Of a stretch of 5,085 nt of DNA, positions 4,485 to 5,085 are shown in pieces. The DNA is from a candidate division TA06 bacterium (GTDB lineage: Bacteria; Hydrothermota; DG-26; E44-bin18; JADFOU01). The notes under the pieces were generated by a model, which did not search any database, was not told the DNA's origin, and worked only from the letters and a program-made list of their open reading frames with translations. The first letter of the stretch is position 1; every line of letters begins with the position of its first letter. The DNA lies in the NCBI GenBank assembly GCA_022562655.1, contig JADFOU010000171.1:1-5085 (forward strand). Reading direction: 5' to 3'. A program made the position numbers and the translations under genes.

Positions 4485-5085
4485 TTACCTCAACAAGACC
4501 ATCTTCTTGACCCTGCTCTGATAAGAGGTGGTCAACCGATAGAAATAGATTCCGGAAGGAACCTCTTCTCCCCCCTCATTCTTTCCAGCCCATTGGACTC
4601 TATAGACTCCCGACTCCTGAGACTCGTCTATGAGGGTCTCCACAAGCCTACCCGTAATATCATACACCGCTAACGTAACGTGATTCGTGATTGGTGATGG
4701 GTGACTCGTGGAAGGAATTTGGTAGCGGATGAGGGTGGAAGTTCGGAAGGGGTTGGGAGTATTCTGGAGTAATGTATACCTTGAAATTCGAACTTCAAAC
4801 TTTGAACTCTCTTCTTCCCCTACCAGACCGCAGAAATTGAGGGAATGGAAGATGAAAGAATCATCTATGCGAGTTACCAGGCTATCACTGTGTCCTCCGG
4901 CATAGGGAACAAAGGTGTGGAGAATCCCCAAGGCGGTGAGGGTGTCGGAGAACTCTACGGAGTGGGGAAAGAGGAGGAGTTCATCCTGATCCCCGCAGTC
5001 AAAGTAGATGGCAAGACTCTCCAGTGCTGGAATGTAATTGTTGATCATCGTGTAGGGGTCGTGATCGAACCATTTCGTCCAGATG
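4485..5085 (-). CDS. C-terminal part of a secreted esterase (esterase D-like alpha/beta hydrolase) with FlgD-like/T9SS-type sorting domain (5' partial)
   Basis: The frame stays open to the right edge (residues IWTKWFDHDPYT precede the ATG at 5048), so the start, any signal peptide and the nucleophile serine are outside; 199 residues are visible. Numbered from the ATG, residues 1-72 look like the end of an esterase D/enterochelin-esterase-type fold: IYFDCGDQDELLLF carries the likely catalytic acid (D20 or D22) and YAGGHSDS the likely catalytic His53. Residues 91-187 are a typical C-terminal beta-sandwich sorting domain: LLQNTPNPFRTSTLIRYQIP, then VYDITGRLVETL, GVYRVQW, PSGIYFYRL and the terminal KKMVLLR. 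Such domains direct surface delivery in type 9 secretion or act as FlgD-like Ig modules. Two heptamer tandem arrays are embedded in frame, at the linker (residues 81-89) and in a loop of the sorting domain (113-123). Substrate unknown. The domain calls are sound, the exact hydrolase family less so. Confidence 0.82.
   Translation of the reverse strand, partial: IWTKWFDHDPYTMINNYIPALESLAIYFDCGDQDELLLFPHSVEFSDTLTALGILHTFVPYAGGHSDSLVTRIDDSFIFHSLNFCGLVGEEESSKFEVRISRYTLLQNTPNPFRTSTLIRYQIPSTSHPSPITNHVTLAVYDITGRLVETLIDESQESGVYRVQWAGKNEGGEEVPSGIYFYRLTTSYQSRVKKMVLLR
4680..4711 (-). repeat. Intragenic heptamer array in the sorting-domain loop
   Basis: On the + strand the units are GTGATTC, GTGATTG, GTGATGG, GTGACTC and a partial GTGG. 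They encode residues 113-123 (STSHPSPITNH) of the partial esterase, between the conserved IRYQIP strand and VTLAVYDITGR. The usual domain has only a few residues there, so the array looks like an in-frame expansion of about nine residues. The unit is not a multiple of three, so gain or loss of one copy would shift the frame. Confidence 0.75.
4781..4808 (-). repeat. Intragenic heptamer array in the esterase-sorting domain linker
   Basis: On the + strand the four units are TTGAAAT, TCGAACT, TCAAACT and TTGAACT. They encode residues 81-89 (SSKFEVRIS), exactly between the hydrolase end and the YTLLQNTPNPF start of the sorting domain. The period equals that of the other arrays but the consensus differs. 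Confidence 0.65.

Overview
The window looks like a chromosomal or contig segment from an uncultured bacterium. The lineage cannot be fixed from 5 kb. The gene content suggests a Gram-negative-type member of, or relative of, the FCB group or a candidate phylum of the WOR-3/Omnitrophota kind. The clues are a secreted esterase with a C-terminal FlgD-like/T9SS-type sorting domain, an exported bactofilin-like beta-helix membrane protein, a rhomboid protease with a cytoplasmic tail, and intergenic DNA made of short degenerate repeats. This placement is inference.

Left block (1-1059, + strand): an AT-rich gene, open at the window edge, encodes a long unrecognised N-terminal region followed by only the first part of a Ser/Thr protein kinase N-lobe. 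Its stop codon is supplied by the left end of an insertion sequence. No kinase remainder appears on the other side, so the break involved more than a clean insertion.

Middle block (1052-2090): a complete IS30-family element of about 1039 bp with imperfect 26-bp terminal inverted repeats (21/26 identical) and one intact transposase with DDE residues. Between the left end and the transposase start lies a 13-bp hairpin that buries the Shine-Dalgarno. It is placed so that read-through transcripts, but not transcripts from the element's own probable promoter, would be translationally blocked.

Right block (2091-5085), visibly richer in G/C: a + strand gene for an exported bactofilin-like protein, best read from a GTG at 2230, converges on a - strand pair. 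The pair is an esterase with a sorting domain (its 5' part runs off the right edge) followed by a rhomboid protease.

The most unusual feature is a family of degenerate tandem repeats with a strict 7-base period. One array of about 12 heptamers fills the esterase-rhomboid gap, and a related array follows the bactofilin-like gene. Each starts 6 nt after a stop codon and has the same sense as the gene it follows. Together they contain a 37-bp repeat (33/37 identical) that flanks the rhomboid gene in inverted orientation. Two further four-unit heptamer arrays with different consensus sequences lie inside the esterase coding sequence, at a domain linker and in a loop of the sorting domain. The convergent intergenic region also holds a cluster of GC-rich hairpins, two of which are mutually exclusive.

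Functionally, the right block is a cell-envelope group (surface esterase, intramembrane protease, membrane-anchored beta-helix). A shared pathway is not demonstrated.
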